The translations under genes were made by a program, and so were the position numbers. Under the pieces are notes generated by a model. The model was given only the letters and a program-made list of their open reading frames with translations. It had not been told where the DNA came from and made no database searches. From assembly GCF_947179165.1 (NCBI RefSeq), contig NC_077238.1, positions 82,613,757-82,677,756 of the forward strand: 64,000 bases of DNA. The letters are read 5' to 3'. This document shows, piece after piece, positions 50,881 to 62,640 of the stretch. The DNA comes from Solanum dulcamara. Taxonomy: Eukaryota; Streptophyta; Magnoliopsida; Solanales; Solanaceae. The first letter of the stretch is position 1; the number at the start of each line of letters is the position of its first letter.

Positions 50881-51230
50881 GCGTTTTACAAGGGTTTAGA
50901 ATTATTTTATTGGCGACGCAATAGGAATTAGGCGATTTTGCTAGTTTTTCGTGTGTGTTAGCCCACGGATTTTTTAGGTGCTGGGGTCCGGGTTGAATTT
51001 TCTTCGATTCTTCCATTGTAACGTCCGTTAGGACCTGGAGAACGACTTCAGTAGCCCCGGCGGCGCTTTAGAGTGGATTAGGAGCATTTTATTGGCGACA
51101 CAATAGGAATTAGGCAATTTTGCTAGTTTTTCGTGTGTGTTAGCCTACGGATTTTTTAGGTGCTGGGGGTCCGGGTTGAATTTTCTTGGATTCTTCCATA
51201 GTAGCATCCGTAACGACCTAGGGAACAACT

Positions 51231-51245
51231 TTAGTAGCTCCGTAA
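51231..51245 (+). repeat. Fused monomer, about 151-bp deletion within HOR-F
   Basis: The second half of the AGTAGC element of one monomer is joined to the CATCCGTAAC element of the next. The monomer has AGTAGC in two places about 32 bp apart (before ATCCG and before CCCCG), which gives the homology for such a junction. Comparison with 45.59-45.80 kb shows that one monomer minus 32 bp is missing. Confidence 0.7.
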
Positions 51246-52090
51246 TAACCTAGAGAACGATCCAGTATCCCCGACAACGCTTTAGAAGGGTTTAGTAATA
51301 TTTTATTAGCAACGCAATATGAATTAGGCAATTTTTCTAGGTTTTTGTGTGTGTTAACCCACGGATTTTTAATGTGTTGGGGGTCCGAGTCTAAATTTTC
51401 TTAGATTCTTCCATAGTAGTGTCCATAACGACATAGGGAACAACTTCAATAGCCCCGACGGCTTTTTAGAGGGGTTTAAGAGCATTTTATTGGCAATGCT
51501 ATAGGAATTAGGCAATTTTTCTAGTTTTTCGTGTGTGTTAGCCCACATACTTTTTAGGTGGCGGGGGTTCGGGTCGAATTTTTTTGGATTCTTCCATATT
51601 AACGTCCATAACGACCTAGGAAATGACTTCAGTAGTCCCTACGGCGCTTTAGAGGGGTTTAAGAGTATTTTATTAGCGACGCAATAGGAATTAGACAATT
51701 TTGCCAGTTTTTCTTTTGTGTTAGCCCATGGATTTTTTAGGTGCTGGGGGTCCGGGTTGAATTTTATTGGATTCTTCCATTGTAGCATCCGTAACGAATT
51801 AGGAAATGACTCTAGTAGCCCCGGTGGCACTTTAGAAAGGTTTAGGACCATTTTATTGGCGACACAATATGAATTAGGCAATTTTGCCAATTTTTCATGT
51901 ATGTTAGCCCACAGATATTTTAGGTGTCGGGGGTTCGGGTTTAATTTTCTTGTATTCTTCTATAGTAGCATCGGTAAAGACCTAGGGGATGACTTTAGTA
52001 GCCCCGGTGGCGCTTTAGAGGTTTTTAGGAGCATTTTATTGGCAATGTAATAGGAATTAGGCGATTTTGTCAGTTTTTCGTGTGTGTTAG

Positions 52091-52100
52091 CCCATAGTAG
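52091..52100 (+). repeat. Monomer with 51-bp deletion between CCATAG repeats
   Basis: GTTAGCCCATAG runs directly into TAGCATCTG. In intact monomers CCATAG occurs both at the GCCCATAGATTT position and at the TTCCATAGTAGC position; one copy and the 51 bp between are gone, the classic product of recombination or slippage between short direct repeats. Confidence 0.88.
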
Positions 52101-52789
52101 CATCTGTAAAGACAAGGAGAATGAATATAATAGCCCCGGAGCCGCTTTAGAGGGGTTTTGAATCATTTTATTGGCAATAAAATAAAAATTAGGCGATTTT
52201 GCCAGTTTTTCATGTGTGTTAGCCCACAAATTTTTTAGGTACTGGGGTCTGGTTTGAATTTTCTTGGAATCTTCCATAGTAGCATCCGTAATGACCTGGG
52301 GAATGACTCTAGTAGCCCCGGCAACACTTTAGAAGGGTTTAGGAATATTTTATTAGCGACGCAATAGAAATTAGGCAATTTTGCCAATTTTTCGTGTGTT
52401 AACCCACAGATTTTTTAGGTGGCGGGGATCTGGGTCGAATTTTTTTGGATTATTCCATAGTAGCATCCGTAACGACCTAGGGAATGATCCTAGTAGCTCT
52501 GGCGGTGCTTTAGAGGGGTTTAGGAGCATTTTATTGGCGACGGAATAGGAATTAGGCGATTTTGCCAGTTTTTCGTGTGTGTTAGCCCACAGATTTTATA
52601 GGTGCCATGAGTCTAGGTTTAATTTTCTTAGATTCTTGCATAGTAGCATCTGTAACAAACTAAGAAACAACTCCAGTAGCCCCGATGGCGCTTTAGAGGG
52701 GTTTAGAAGCATTTTATTAGTGACGCAATAGGAATTAGGCAATTTTGCTAGTTTTTCGTGTGTGTTAGCCCAATTATTTTTTTTGGTGC

Positions 52790-53240
52790 TGGTGGTTTGG
52801 GTCAAATGTTCTTGGATTCTTCCATAGTAGCATCCGTAACGACCTAGGGAATAATCCAGTAGCCCCGAAAGCACTTTAAACGGGTTTTGGAACATTTTAT
52901 TTGTGATGCAATAGTAATTATATGATTTTGCCAGTTTTTCGTGTGTGTTAGCCCATAGATTTTTTAGGTGCCGGGGGTTTGGGTTGAATTTTCTTGAATT
53001 TTTCCATAGTAGCATTCGTAACGACCTAGGGAAAGACTTCAGTAGCCCCGGTGGTGCTTTAAAGGGGTTTAGGAGCATTTTATTTGAAACACAATAGGAA
53101 TTAGGCAATTTTGTCAGTTTTTCGTGTGTGTTAACCCATAGATATTTTAGGTGTCGGGGGTCCGGGTCAAATTTTCTTGGATTCTTCAATAGTAACATCC
53201 GCAACGACCTAAGGAATGAATTCAGTAGCCCTGGCGGTGC
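52790..53240 (+). repeat. Decayed 4-mer duplication, copy 1
   Basis: GAAACACAATAGG occurs at 53,086 and 53,818, exactly 732 bp (four monomers) apart, and GGGTTTTGGA, TTCTTGAATT and the TTAACCCA variant keep the same spacing. The partner is about 53,522-53,972. The copies differ at many positions. Confidence 0.75.
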
Positions 53241-53521
53241 TTTAGAGGGGTTTAGGTGAATTTTATTGGCGACGCAATAGGAATTAGGAGATTTTGCCAG
53301 TTTTTTGTGTGTGTTATCCCACGGATTGTTTAGGTGCTGGGGGTCCGGGTCGAATTTTCTTGGATTCTTCCATAGTAGCATCCGTAACGACCTAACGAAC
53401 GAATCCAGTAGCCCCGACTGTGCTTTAGAAGGGTTTAGGAGTATTTTATTAGCGACATAATAGGAATTAGGCGATTTTGCCAGTTTTTTGTGTGTGTTAG
53501 CCCACATATATTTTAGGCGCT

Positions 53522-53972
53522 AGGGGTCCAGGTCGAATTTTCTTAGATTTTTCCATAGTAGCATCCGTAATGACCTAGGGAATGATTCCAGTAACCCTGG
53601 CAATGCTTTAGAAGGGTTTTGGAGCATTTTATTGGCGACGTAATAGAAATTTGGCAATTTTGCCAGTTTTTTGTGTGTGTTAGCCCACAGATATTTTAGG
53701 TGCCGAGGGTCCGGGTTGAATTTTCTTGAATTCTTCCATAGTAGCATCCGTAACAACCTAGGGAACAACTTCAGTAGCCCCGACGGTGCTTTAGAGGGGT
53801 TTAGGAGCATTTTATTAGAAACACAATAGGAATTAGGCAATTTTGTTAGTTTTTCATGTGTGTTAACCCACAGAATTTTTAGGTGCTGGGGGTATGGGTC
53901 GAATTTTCTTGGATTCTTTAATAGTAACGTCTGTCACGACTTAGGAAATGACTTCAGTAGCCCCGACGGCGC
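53522..53972 (+). repeat. Decayed 4-mer duplication, copy 2
   Basis: Partner of 52,790-53,240 at an offset of exactly four monomers (732 bp), for example CTTCAATAGTAAC and CTTTAATAGTAAC. Confidence 0.75.
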
Positions 53973-56900
53973 TTTAGAGAGGTTTAAGAGTATTTTATTG
54001 GCGATGCAATAGGAATTAGGTAATTTTGCCAGTTTTTTGTGTGTGTTAGCCCACGGATATTTTAGGTGCCGAGGGTCCGGGTCGAATTTTCTTGGATTCT
54101 TCCATAGTAGCAATCATAACGACCTAGGGAACGACACTAGTAGCCCCGATGGTGCTTTAGAAGGGTTTAGGAGTATTTTATTGGCGACACAATAGGAATA
54201 AGGCGATTTTGCAAGTTTTTCGTGATTGTTAGCCCACGGATATTTTATGTGCCGGGGGTCCAGGTCGAATTTTCTTGGATTCTTCCATAGTAGCATCCGT
54301 AATGACCTAGGAAGTGACTCCAGTAGTCCCGACGGCACTTTAGAGGGGTTTAGTAGCATTTTATTGGCGATGCAATAGCAATTAGGTGATTTTGCTAGTT
54401 TTTCGTGTGTGTTAGCCCATAGATTTTTTAGGTGCCGGGGGTCCAGGTCGAAGTTTCTTCGAGTCTTCCATAGTAGCATCCGTAATGACCTAGGGAACAA
54501 CTCAAATAGGCCCGGCGGTGCTTTAGAGGGGTTTAAGAGCAATTTATTGGCGACGCAATAGAAATTAGGCAATTTTGCCAGTTTTTCGTGTGTGTTAGCC
54601 CACAGATTTTTAAGGTGTCGGGGGTTTGAGTCAAATTTTCTTAGAATCTTCCATAGTAGCATCCGTAACAACCTAGGGTATGACTCTAGTAGCCCCGGTA
54701 GTGCTTTAGAAGGGTTTAGGAATATTTTATTAGCGACGCAATAGAAATTAGGCGATTTTTCTAATTTTTTGTGTGTTAACCCACAGATTATTTGGGTGTT
54801 GGGGGTCCGGGTCGAATTTTCTTAGATACTTCCATAGTAGAATCTGTAATGACCTACAAATCAACTTTAGTAGCCCTGGTGGTGCTTTAGAGGGGTTTAG
54901 GAGCATCTTATTGGCGACGCAATAGGAATTAGGTGATTTTGCTAGTTTTTCATGTGTGTTAGCCCACAGATTTTTTAGGTGTCGAGGTCTGGCTTGAATT
55001 TTCTTGGATTCTTCAATAGTAGCATCCGTAATGACCTAGGGAATGACTTCAATACCCCCGTGGTGCTTTAGAGGGGTTTAAGAGCATTTTATTGGCGATG
55101 CAATAGGAATTAGGCAATTTTGCCTGTTTTTCATTTGTGTTAGCCCACAGATTTTTTAGGTGCTGGGGTTCGGGTCGAATTTTCTTAGAGTCTTCCATAG
55201 TAGCATCCGTAACGACCTAGAGAACGACTCCGGTAGCCCTGGTGGCACTTTAGAGGGGTTTAGGAGCATTTTATTGGCAACGCAATAGGAATTAGGCAAT
55301 TTTGCTAGTTTTTCGTGTGTGTTAGCCCACAGATTTTTTATGTGCTGGGGGTCTGGGTCGAATTTTCTTAGATTCTTCCATAGTAGCATCCATAACGACC
55401 TAGGAAACGACTTCAGTAGCCCCGACGGCGCTTTAGAGGGGTTTCAGAGCATTTTATTGGCGACGCAATAGTAATTAGGCAATTTTGCCAGTTTTTCGTG
55501 TGTGTTAGCCCATAGATTTTTTAGGTGGCGGGGGTCCAGGTCAAATTTTCTTGGATTCTACCATAGTAATGTCTATAATGACTTAGGGAATGAATCTAGT
55601 AGCTCTGAAGGTGGTTAGAGGGGTTTAGGAGCATTTTATTGGCAATAAAATAGGAATAATGCGATTTTGCCATTTTTTCGTGTGTGTTAGCCCACAGAAT
55701 GTTTAGGTGCCGGGGGTTCAGGTCGAAATTTTCTTGGATTATTCAATACTAGTGTCCGTAATGACCTGGGGAATGACCCCAGTAGCCCCGACGACTCTTT
55801 AGAAGGGATTAGGAGCATTTTATTGGCGATACAATAGAAATTAGACAATTTTGCTAGTTTTTCGTGTGTATTAGCCCACGGATTTTTTAGGTGCTGGGGA
55901 TCCAAGTCGAATTTTCTTAGATTCTTCCATAGTAACATCTATAACAAACTAGGTAACGACTCCAGTAGCCCTGGTGGCGCTTTAGAGGGGTTTAGGAGTA
56001 TTTTATTGGCGACACAATAGAAATTAGGCGATTTTGCTAGTTTTTCGTGTGTGTTAGCCCACAGATTTTTTAGGTGCCGAGGGTCCGGGTTGAATTTTCT
56101 TAGATTCTTCTATAGTAGCATCTGTAACGACCTAGAGAACGACTCCAGTAGCCCCGACGGTTCTTTAGAATAGTTTAAGAGCTTTTTCTTGGCGACGCAA
56201 CAGAAATTAGGTAATTTTGCTAGTTTTTCGTGTGTGTTTGCCTATAAATTTTTTAGGTGCCGGGGGTCCGGGTTGAATTTTCTTGGATTCTTACATTTTA
56301 GCTTTCGTAACGACCTAGAGACGACTGCAGTAGCCCCGATGGCTCTTTAGAAGGGTTTAGGAGCATTTTATTGGCGATGCAATAGAAAATAGGCGATTTT
56401 GCCAGTTTTTCATGTGTGTTAGCCCATGGATTTTTTAGGTGTTGGGGGTACGAGTCGAATTTTCTTAGATTCTTCTATAGTAACATCTGTAACAACCTAG
56501 GGAATGACTCCAGTAGCCCTGGAGGCGCTTTAGTGGGGTTTAGGAGTATTTTATTGGCGACACAATAGAAATTAGGCAATTTTGCCAGTTTTTCGTGTGT
56601 GTTAGCCCCTGGATTTTTTAGGTGCCGGATGTCCGGATCGAATTTTCTTAGATTCTTCTATAGTAGCATCTGTAACGACCTATAGAATGACTCTAGTAGA
56701 CCTGGTATGCTTTAGAAGGGTTTAAGATCATTTTATTGGCGACACAATAGGATTAGGCAATTTTGCTAGCTTTTCGTGTGTGTTAGCCCACAGATTTTTT
56801 AGGTGCCGGGGGTATGGATCATATTTTCTTAGATTCTTCCATAGTAGGATCCGTAACGACCTTGGGAACAACTTCAGTAGACCTCATGGCACTTTAGAGG

Positions 56901-57229
56901 GGTTTAAGAGCATTTTATTGGCGACGCAATAGGAGTTGGGCAATTTTGCTAGTTTTTCGTATGTGTTAGCCCATAGATTTTTTAGGTACCGAGGGTCCAG
57001 ATCGAATTTTCATGGAATCTTCTATAGTAGCATCCGTAAGGACCTAGGGAACGACTCCAGTAGCCCCGACAGCACTTTAGAAGGGTTTAGGAGCATTTTA
57101 TTGGCAATGCAATAGGATTAGGTGATTTTGCTAGTTTTTTTAGTGTGTTAACCCACGAATATTTTAGGTGTCGGGTGTCCGGGTTGAATTTTCTTGGATT
57201 CTTCGATATTAACATTCGTAACGACCTAG

Positions 57230-57375
57230 AAAACGACTTCAGTAGCCCCAGAGGTGCTTTAGAGGGGTTTAGGAGCATTTTATTGGCAACGCAATAGAAA
57301 TTAAGCGAGTTTGCCAGTTTTTCGTGTGTGTTAGCCCACGGATTTTTTAGGTACCGAGGGTACGGGTTGAATTTT
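57230..57375 (+). repeat. Short 5-monomer-spaced duplicate, copy 1
   Basis: The rare variants TTAAGCGAGTTTGCC and GGTACCGAGGGT occur together here and again 912 bp downstream (5 x 183 minus 3). Only about one monomer is clearly matched. Confidence 0.7.
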
Positions 57376-58141
57376 TTTGGATTCTTCTATGTAGCATCCA
57401 TAACGACCTAGGAAATAACTCCAGTAGTCCCAGAGGCGCTTTAGAGGGTGTAGGAGCATTTTATTAGCGATGTAATAGGAATTAGGCGATTTTTCCAGTT
57501 TTTCGTATGTGTTAGCCCACGGATTTTTTAGGTGCTGGGGGTACAGGCCTAATTTTCTTGGATCCTTCTATAGTAGCGTCCGTAACAACCTGGAGAAAGA
57601 ATCTAATAGCCCCGGAGGTGCTTTAGAGGGGTTTAGGAGCATTTTATTAGCAATAAAATAGGAATTAGGCTATTTTGCTAGTATTTTGTGTGTGTTAGCC
57701 CACTGATTTTTAGGTGCCGGGGGTCCGGGTCGAATTTTCTTGGATTCTTCCATATTGGCATCCGTAATGACCTAGGAAATGACTCCAGTAGCCCCGGCGG
57801 TGCTTTAGAGGGGTTTAACAACATTTTATTGGTGACGCAATAGGAATTAGGCAATTTTGCCAGTTTTTCATATGTGTTAGCCCACGGATTTTTTAGGTGC
57901 CGGGGGTACAGGTCAAATTTTCTTGGATTCTTCCATAGCAGCGTCCGTAACGACCTGGGGAACGACTCTCGTAGCCCCAATGGCACTTTAGAAGGGTTTA
58001 GGAGCATTTTATTGGCGATGCGATAGGAATTAGGCGATTTTGCTACTTTTTCGTGTATGTTAGCCAACAGAGTTTTTAGGTGACGGGGGTCCGGGTTAAA
58101 TTTTCTTAGATTCTTCCATAGTAGCGTCCGTAACGACCTAG

Positions 58142-58287
58142 GGAACGACTCAAGTAGCCCCGGCGGTGCTTTAGAGGGGTTTAGGAGCATTTTATTGGCG
58201 ACGCAATAGAAATTAAGCGAGTTTGCCAGTTTTTCGTGTGTGTTAGCCCACGGATTTTTTAGGTACCGAGGGTCTGGATTGAATTTT
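58142..58287 (+). repeat. Short 5-monomer-spaced duplicate, copy 2
   Basis: Partner of the stretch 912 bp upstream, with the same rare GCGAGTTTGCC and GGTACCGAGGGT pair. Confidence 0.7.
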
Positions 58288-60840
58288 CTTTAATTCTTCC
58301 ATTGTAGCATCCGTAATAACCTAGGGAATGACTCCAGTAGCCCCGAAGGTGCTTTATAAGGGTCTAGGAGCATTTATTGGCGACGCAATAAGAATTAGGT
58401 GATTTTGCCAAATTTTCGTATGTGTTAGCCCACGAATTTTTTAGGTGCCGGGGGTACGGGTCGATTTTCTTAGATTCTTTCATAGTAGCATCCATAATGA
58501 CCTAGTGTATGACTCAAGTAGATCCGGCGGTGCTTTACAAGGGTTTAGGAATATTTTATTGGTGATGCAATAGCAATTCGGCAATTTTGCCAGTATTTCG
58601 TGTGTATTAGCTCATAGAATTTTTAGGTGCCGGGGGTCCGAGCTGAATTTTCTTGGATTCTTCTATAGTAGCGTCCGTAACGACCTAGAGAATGACTCTA
58701 GTAGCCCCGGAAGCGCTTTAGAGGGTTTAGGAGCATTTTATTGGCAATGAAATAGGAATTAGGATATTTTGCTAGTTTTTCGTGTGTGTTAGCCCACAGA
58801 TTTTTTAGGTGTCAGGCGTCCGGGTCAAATTTTCTTGGATTTTTCCATTATAACGTCCGTAATGACCTAGGGGACGACTTCAGTAGCCCCGGCGATGCTT
58901 TAGAAGGGTTTAGGAGCATTTTATTGGCGATGCAATAGGAATTAGATAATTTTGCCAGTTTTTGTGTGTGTTAGCCCACAGATTTTTAGGTGCCGGGGGT
59001 TCGGGTCGTATTTTCTTGGAATCTTCCATAGTAGCATCCGTAACGACCTAGTTAACGACTCCAGTAACCCCGGCAGCGCTTTAGAAGGGTTTAGGAGCAT
59101 TTTATTTGCGATGCAATAGGAATTAGGTGATTTTGCCAGTTTTTCGTGTGTGTTTTCCCACAGATTTTTTAGGTGTCGGGGGTCCGGGCCAAATTTTCTT
59201 GGATTCTTCTATAGTAGCATCCGTAACGATCTGCAGAAAGAATCTAGTAGCTCCAGAGGCGCTTTAGAGGTGTTTAGGAGCATTCTATTGGCAATAAAAT
59301 AGGAATTAGGCGATTTTGCCAGTTTTTCATGTGTGTTAGCCCACAGATTTTTTAGGTGCCGAGGGTCCGGATCAAAATTTCTTAGATTCTTCCATAGTAG
59401 CATTCTTAACGACCTAGGAAATGATTCTAGTAGCCTCGGCGGCGCTTTAGAAGGGTTTAGGAGTATTTTATTAGCGACGTAATAGTAATTAGGTGATTTT
59501 GCCAATTTTTTCTTGTGTGTTAGCCCACATATTTTTTAGGTGTCAGGGGTCCGGGTTGAATTTTCTTTGAGTCTTCCATAGTAGCATCCTTAACGACCTA
59601 GGAAACGACTCTAGTAGCCTCGGCGGTGCTTTAGAAGGATTTACGAGCATTTTATTAGCGACGCAATAGAAATTAGGTGATTTTGCCAATTTTTCCAGTG
59701 TGTTTGCCCACAAATTTTTTAGGTGCCGGGGTCCAGGTTGAATTTTCTTGAATTTTTCAATAGAAGCATCCGTAACGACCTGGGGAACGACTCGAGTAGT
59801 CTCGGTGGTGCTTTAGAGGGGTTTAGGAGCATTTTATTGGCAATGAAATAGGAATTAAGCGATTTTGCCAGTTTTTTGTGTGTGTTAGCCCACAGATTTT
59901 TTAGGTGCCGGGGGTCCAAGTCGAATTTTGTTGGATTCTTCCATAGTAGCATCCGTAATGACCTAGGCAATGACTCCAGTAGCCTTGACGGCACTTTAGA
60001 AGGGTTTTGGAGCATTTTATTGGCGACGCAATAAGAATTAGGTTATTTTGCTAGTTTTTCGTATGTTTTAGCCCACATATTTTTTAGGTGCCGGAGGTCT
60101 AGGTTGAAATTTTCTTGGATTCTTCAATAGTAGCATCCGTAACGACCTAGGGAAAGACATCAGTAGCCCCGGTGGCGCTTTAGAGGGGTCTAGGAGCATT
60201 TCATTTTTAATGAAATAGGAATTAAGCGATTTTGCCAATTTTTCGTGTGTGTTAGCACACGAATTTTTTAGGTGCTGGGGTTCGGGTTGAATTTTCTTAG
60301 ATTCTTTTATAGTAGCATCCATAATGACCTAGGAAATGATTTTAGTAGCCTCGGCGGCACTTTAGATGGGTTAGGAGCATTTTATTAGCGAGGCAATAGA
60401 AATTAGGCGATTTTGCCAGTTTTTCGTGTGCGTTAGCCCACTGATTTTTTAGGTGTCGGGGGTCCGAGTTGAATTTTCTTTAATTCTTCTCTAGTAGCAT
60501 CCGTAACGACCTAGGGAACGACTACAGTAGCCCCGACGGCGCTTTAGAGGGGTTTAAGAGCATTTTATTAGCGACGCAATAAGAATTAGGCAATTTTGCC
60601 TATTTTTCATGTGTGTTAGCCCACATATTTTTTAGGTGCCGGGGATCCGGGTCGAATTTTCTTGCATTCTTCCACAGTACCATCCGTAACGACCTAAGGA
60701 ACGACTCCAATAGCCCCGGCAGCACTTTAGAGGGATTTACGAGTATTTTATTGGCGACACAATAGGAATTAGGATATTTTGCCAGTTTTGCATGTGTGTT
60801 AACCAACAGATTTTTTAGGTGTTGGTGGTCCGGGTTGAAT

Positions 60841-61300
60841 TTTCTTAGATTCTTCCATAGTAGTATCCGTAATGACCTTGGGAACGACCTCAGTGTCCCC
60901 GGTGGTGCTTTAGAAGGGTTTAGAAGCATTTTATTAGCGATGCAATACGAATTAAATGATTTTTCCAGTTTTTCATATGTGTTAGCCCACAGATTTTTTA
61001 GGTGGCGGGGGTCCGGGTCGAATTGTCTTGGATTCTTCCATAGTAGCATCCGTAATGACCTAGGGAACGACTTTAGTAGCCTCGGGGGCATTTTAGAGGG
61101 GTCTAGGAGCATTTTATTGGCAATGAAATAGGAATTAAGCAATTTTGCCAGTTTTTCGTGTCTGTTAGGCCACAGATTTTTTAGGTGCCGGAGGTCCGGT
61201 TTAAATTTTCTTGGATTCTTCCATAGTAGTATCCGTAATGACCTTGGGAATGACCTCAGTATCCCTGGTGGTGGTTTAAAGGGGCTTAGACGCATTTTAT
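60841..61300 (+). repeat. Decayed dimer duplication
   Basis: TAGTATCCGTAATGACCTTG occurs at 60,861 and 61,227, exactly 366 bp (two monomers) apart, followed in both by GACCTCAGT and TCCC. The next bases differ, so the conserved part is short. Confidence 0.68.
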
Positions 61301-62627
61301 TGGCAACGCAATAGGAATTAGGCAATTTTGCCTTTTTTATGTGTGTTAACCCTCATATTTTTAAGGTGCCGAGGGTCCAGGTCGTATTTTCTTGGATTCT
61401 TCCATAATAAAATCCGTAACAACCTAGGAAATGACTCCAGTAGCCCCGATGGCACTTTAGAAGGTTTTAGGAGTATTTTATTGGCGACGCAATAATAATT
61501 AGGCGATTTTGCCAATTTTTCGTGTATGTTAGCCCACAGATTTTTTTGATGTCGGGGGTTCGGGTTGAATTTTTTTGGATTCTTACATTGTAGCATCCGT
61601 AACGACCTAGGGAACGACTCCAGTAGCCCCAGCGGCGCTTTAGAAGGGTTAAGGAGCATTTTATTGGCGACGCAATAGGAATTCGGCGATTTTGCGAGTT
61701 TTTCATGTGTGTTAACCAACAGATTTTTAGGTGCCAAGGGTCCAAGTCAAATATTTCTTGGATTCTGCCATGGTAGCGTCCGTAACGACCTAGGGAACGA
61801 CTTCAGTAGCCCTAGTGGCGCTTTAGAGGGGTTTAGGATCATTTTATTGGCGACGTAATAGGAATTAGGCAATTTTACTAGTTTTTCGTGTGTGTTATCC
61901 CATGGATTTTTTAGGTGCCGGAGGTCCGAGTCGAATTTTCTTGGATTCTTCCATATTAGCAACCGTAAAGAACTAGGGAACGACTTCAGTAGCCTCAGTG
62001 GCACTTTACTGGGGTTTAGGAGCATTTTGTTAGCGACGCAATAGGAATTAGGCGATTTTGCCAGTTTTTCCAGTATGTTAGCCCACAGATTTTTTAGGTG
62101 CTGGGGTGCAGGTTGAATTTTCTTGGATTCTTCAATAGTAGCATCCGCAACGACCTAGGGAACGACTCCATTAGCTCCAGTGGTGCTTTAGAGGGGTTTA
62201 GGATTATTTTATTAGCGACGTAATAGAAATTAGGCAATTTTGCCAGTTTTTCGTGTGTGTTATCCCATGGATTTTTAAGGTACCGGAGGTCCGAGTCTAA
62301 TTTTCTTAGATTCTTCCAGAGTATAATACGTAACGACCTTGGAAACGACTCCAGTAGCCCCGGCAGTGCTTTAGAGGAGTTTAGGAGCATTTTATTGGCG
62401 ACGCAATAGGAATTAGGCAACTTTTCCAGTTTTTGTGTGTGTTAGCCCACGGATTTTTTAGGTGCCGGGGGTCCAGGTCGAATTTTCTTGGATTCTTCCA
62501 TAGTAGCATCCGTCACGACCTAGGGAATGAACCCAGTAGCCCCGGAGGTGATTTAGAAAGGTTTAGGAGCAGTTTATTGGCGACGCAATAGATATTAGGC
62601 AATTTTGCCAGTTTTTCATGTGTGTTA

Positions 62628-62640
62628 GCCTAGAAAATTT
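62628..62640 (+). repeat. Monomer with about 30-bp deletion
   Basis: GTGTTAGCCTAG is joined to AAAATTTTCTTGG; the T6 tract and the G-rich element of the monomer are missing. Confidence 0.8.

Larger units (their letters stand above)
51120..52370 (+). repeat. Decayed HOR-F copy 2
   Basis: Ordered counterpart of 45.5-47.1 kb, shortened by a deletion of about 151 bp at the junction near 51,234-51,240 (TAGTAGCTCCGTAATAACC), by loss of one further monomer after 51.7 kb, and by a 51-bp deletion near 52,094. The copies are clearly diverged. Confidence 0.72.
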
